The position numbers and the translations under genes were made by a program. Below, one piece after another: positions 61,959 to 62,000 of a stretch of DNA of 62,000 bases (its first letter is position 1; the number at the start of each line of letters is the position of its first letter). Below the pieces are notes generated by a model, which saw only the letters and a list, made by a program, of their open reading frames with translations, was not told the origin of the DNA and ran no database searches. Source of the DNA: Lingula anatina (taxonomy: Eukaryota > Brachiopoda > Lingulata > Lingulida > Lingulidae). Where the stretch lies: the NCBI RefSeq assembly GCF_001039355.2, contig NW_019775425.1:294543-356542 (forward strand), given 5' to 3'.

Positions 61959-62000
61959 ATGAACCCACAGGATGAGGAGCCAACTATGTCGAATACAGTC
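61959..62000 (+). CDS. Second SLC16-like transporter, first 14 codons only
   Basis: MNPQDEEPTMSNTV parallels MNPQDEEPSISNSA of the gene at 52916, with the same upstream context. The rest lies beyond the window. Spacing between the two ATGs is about 9.04 kb, so this is a tandem paralogue in the same orientation. Confidence 0.8.
   Translation, partial: MNPQDEEPTMSNTV

Overview
The window is animal nuclear DNA. Genes are split into many small exons with GT-AG introns, the DNA is AT-rich, and it carries microsatellites, Tc1/mariner transposons, MITEs and a non-LTR reverse transcriptase fragment. The gene set (FBXO11, EFCAB11, neuroendocrine 7B2, a VWDE-like protein, SLC16-type transporters) is bilaterian. 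The 7B2 and transposon styles suggest an invertebrate, probably a lophotrochozoan, but the sequence does not settle this. I built exon models by hand from splice sites, reading phase and family resemblance. Phases were checked at every junction.

Layout. 1-432: RTE-like reverse transcriptase fragment (-). 857-7248, perhaps to 7758: partial VWDE-like gene (+) with a von Willebrand D domain and an EGF-like domain. A 1.3 kb Tc1-like element sits in one intron, and one exon junction does not join in frame. 10393-22787: complete 19-exon FBXO11 (-). 22788-23039: 252 bp divergent promoter shared with EFCAB11 (+). 21479-25154 and 25318-29054: a tandem duplication covering this promoter, FBXO11 exon 1 and EFCAB11 exons 1-3. 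A single N lies at 25164, just past copy 1, so an assembly artefact (two haplotypes laid end to end) must be considered. 26949-31216: the only EFCAB11 copy joined to exons 4-6. 34326-37439: complete five-exon 7B2/secretogranin V gene (-), convergent with EFCAB11, with a perfect CRE upstream. 38448-39247: internally deleted Tc1-like relative of the first element. 39248-52915: gene-poor, with MITEs, microsatellites and one possible secreted-peptide exon. 52916-57711: SLC16/MCT-like transporter (+) with an apparent 1-base frameshift in exon 1. 57712-61958: Tc1 debris and a possible promoter. 61959-62000: first codons of a tandem paralogue of the transporter.

The genes do not form a pathway. FBXO11 is an SCF ubiquitin-ligase substrate receptor, EFCAB11 an EF-hand protein, 7B2 the chaperone/inhibitor of prohormone convertase 2, VWDE an extracellular protein and SLC16 a membrane transporter. 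The only regulatory coupling visible is the FBXO11/EFCAB11 divergent promoter. I found no clearly new multi-gene system. The most unusual items are the duplicated divergent promoter, the two-lysine-pair 7B2 C-terminus, the orphan peptide-like exon and several MITE families.
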